6,252 bases of DNA from Desulfobacteraceae bacterium (GTDB lineage: Bacteria > Desulfobacterota > DSM-4660 > Desulfatiglandales > HGW-15), in the NCBI GenBank assembly GCA_003819975.1, contig RPPU01000283.1:1-6252 (forward strand), read 5' to 3'. A program made the position numbers and the translations under genes. Below the pieces are notes generated by a model. The model saw only the letters and a program-made list of their open reading frames with translations. It ran no database searches and was not told the origin of the DNA. Shown in pieces: positions 5,233 to 6,252 of the stretch (position 1 is its first letter; the number at the start of each line of letters is the position of its first letter).

Positions 5233-6252
5233 CGGGCGGGAAATAGACCGAAAAAGTTGTGCCGCCGGATTGAAGGCAGTCATCGTTTTGCCGGCAATGC
5301 GGGCAGAGGCTGATCCGGCCGGGGCAGACATCGCTTTCCTTGGGAATATAGCGACAGCGGCTGGAAGTCATGTCGATTTTAAAATGATATTGTTCGGAAA
5401 AAATCTTCATCCTCAATAGATCCGCACCTTTGCCGCCGGCGTTAAAGTCAAAGGGTTTTTTACTGGAATAAAGCATGGTATCGCGAGTCGGGAAAAAGCC
5501 TTCAAAAATACGCTTCTGGGCCTCAACCGGTATCCCGACCCCGTAATCCTGAATCTTCAGGCTGACACCGGCGCCTTGTGTGTTGAGCCCTATCTGGATG
5601 GCGCCCTCATCGGGCGTATTTTCAACGGCATTCCGCAACAAACCGTCAAAAAGCTTCCGCATGATCTCTTCAGGCGCAAAAACATCCGGGATCGGTTCAA
5701 AATTTAAAAGGATCCCCACCTGTCGATGGCTGAATTGCGGCTTGAGGGCAAGCAGACGATTCCGGATAAAAGATTCCAAGGAAATGTTTTTCGAGACCAG
5801 ATCTTCCATGATGAAAATTCCATTCATCCGTTTCTTGATTTTGAACGCCAAATCACTGTCGCCGGCTTCTTCAATAATCAGGTTTTCAACCAGATCCGCG
5901 CACTGATCAAACCGCAACGCAAATGCTTCGCCGGTTTTTTTGGACCGTCCCCGCATAATGTCGTCCACTTCATATTGAATATCCACAATACGGTTGAGAT
6001 TGCGTTGGGCCATATCGACCGTCGTTTGCCACTTCTGATCCGGTTGTTCGGCCAAACGGCGCGCCAGAATCTTTAACGTACCCAGAGCCACGGCCACCGG
6101 TGTTTTTAATTCATGCGACAAATGATTGATGGCCTTGTCTTTGGCCCGGTTAAGGCCGGCCACTTCCTCATACGCGTCTTTTAGTTCTCTGGAAAATTTG
6201 GCGTTTTCCACCGAAAGAGCCACGGTGCCGCCCAACATCTTTAAAATATCGA
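5225..6252 (-). CDS. Sensor histidine kinase, C-terminal part, with cysteine-rich insert in the ATPase domain (runs off the right edge)
   Basis: The frame stays open upstream of the first visible ATG (6238) to the window edge, so the gene is 5'-truncated and that ATG is probably internal. Numbering from it, residues 1-26 resemble the end of a GAF-type sensor domain leading into a helix. The dimerisation/phosphoacceptor H-box is S-H-E-L-K-T-P with His42. The ATPase domain shows an N-box (L-L-R-N-A-V-E-N-T-P, N203/N207), a G1 box D231-x-G-x-G-I, and a variant G2 box G-G-K-G-A-D-L-L-R (268-276). After it comes C295, then C305-x6-C312-x2-C315-x5-C321, followed by S-G-G-T-T-F-S-V-Y-F-P, the usual last strand. 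The four-cysteine cluster looks like a metal or FeS site, possibly redox sensing; this is inference. No transmembrane segment is seen in this part. No response regulator is visible. It is convergent with the molybdoenzyme operon, so co-transcription is excluded. Confidence 0.88.
   Translation of the reverse strand, partial: DILKMLGGTVALSVENAKFSRELKDAYEEVAGLNRAKDKAINHLSHELKTPVAVALGTLKILARRLAEQPDQKWQTTVDMAQRNLNRIVDIQYEVDDIMRGRSKKTGEAFALRFDQCADLVENLIIEEAGDSDLAFKIKKRMNGIFIMEDLVSKNISLESFIRNRLLALKPQFSHRQVGILLNFEPIPDVFAPEEIMRKLFDGLLRNAVENTPDEGAIQIGLNTQGAGVSLKIQDYGVGIPVEAQKRIFEGFFPTRDTMLYSSKKPFDFNAGGKGADLLRMKIFSEQYHFKIDMTSSRCRYIPKESDVCPGRISLCPHCRQNDDCLQSGGTTFSVYFPPAP

Noticed and set aside
5580..6076. 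Plus-strand frames of 108 and 116 codons opposite the histidine kinase
   Set aside because: The minus-strand kinase motifs (H-box, N-box, G1) in the same interval are unambiguous, so these are antisense shadows.

Overview
The window is a stretch of bacterial chromosome of middling GC content. It holds two complete and one edge-truncated gene sets, with a compact redox operon in the centre. No rRNA, tRNA, CRISPR array or transposase is visible. The gene content (a molybdopterin enzyme, a 16-cysteine ferredoxin fused to a membrane anchor, a LUD-domain protein, and a histidine kinase with a cysteine-rich insert) suggests an anaerobe. A Desulfobacterota-like or similar lineage is plausible, but this is inference and no marker gene fixes the taxonomy.

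Layout. At the left edge (1-343, minus strand) is the N-terminal part of a lipoprotein with a TPR motif. A divergent spacer (344-617) separates it from a plus-strand cluster: a LUD-domain protein (618-1271), a molybdopterin oxidoreductase catalytic subunit (start preferred at 1492, end 3588), and a DmsB-DmsC-type fusion with four [4Fe-4S] motifs and a polytopic membrane domain (start preferred at 3642, end 5045). On the right (5225-6252, minus strand, convergent) is the C-terminal part of a sensor histidine kinase whose N-terminus lies outside the window.

How the genes work together. The Mo subunit and the fused FeS/membrane subunit form what looks like a complete two-polypeptide DMSO-reductase-family complex: active site, electron wire and quinone-facing anchor. 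The catalytic subunit has no Tat signal, so it probably sits on the cytoplasmic side. A cysteine occupies the position of the DmsA serine Mo ligand, so it is not a straightforward DMSO reductase and the substrate cannot be named from sequence. The LUD protein just upstream, with its own four-cysteine C-terminal motif, may belong to the same pathway.

Spacers. Each of the three main spacers on or after the cluster carries a different inverted repeat: a ~41-bp imperfect repeat between LUD and Mo genes, a 25-bp-arm hairpin that overlaps the Mo gene stop codon, and a perfect 28-bp palindrome between the operon and the kinase. They look like dispersed small repeats. The middle one supplies the last nine codons of the Mo subunit.
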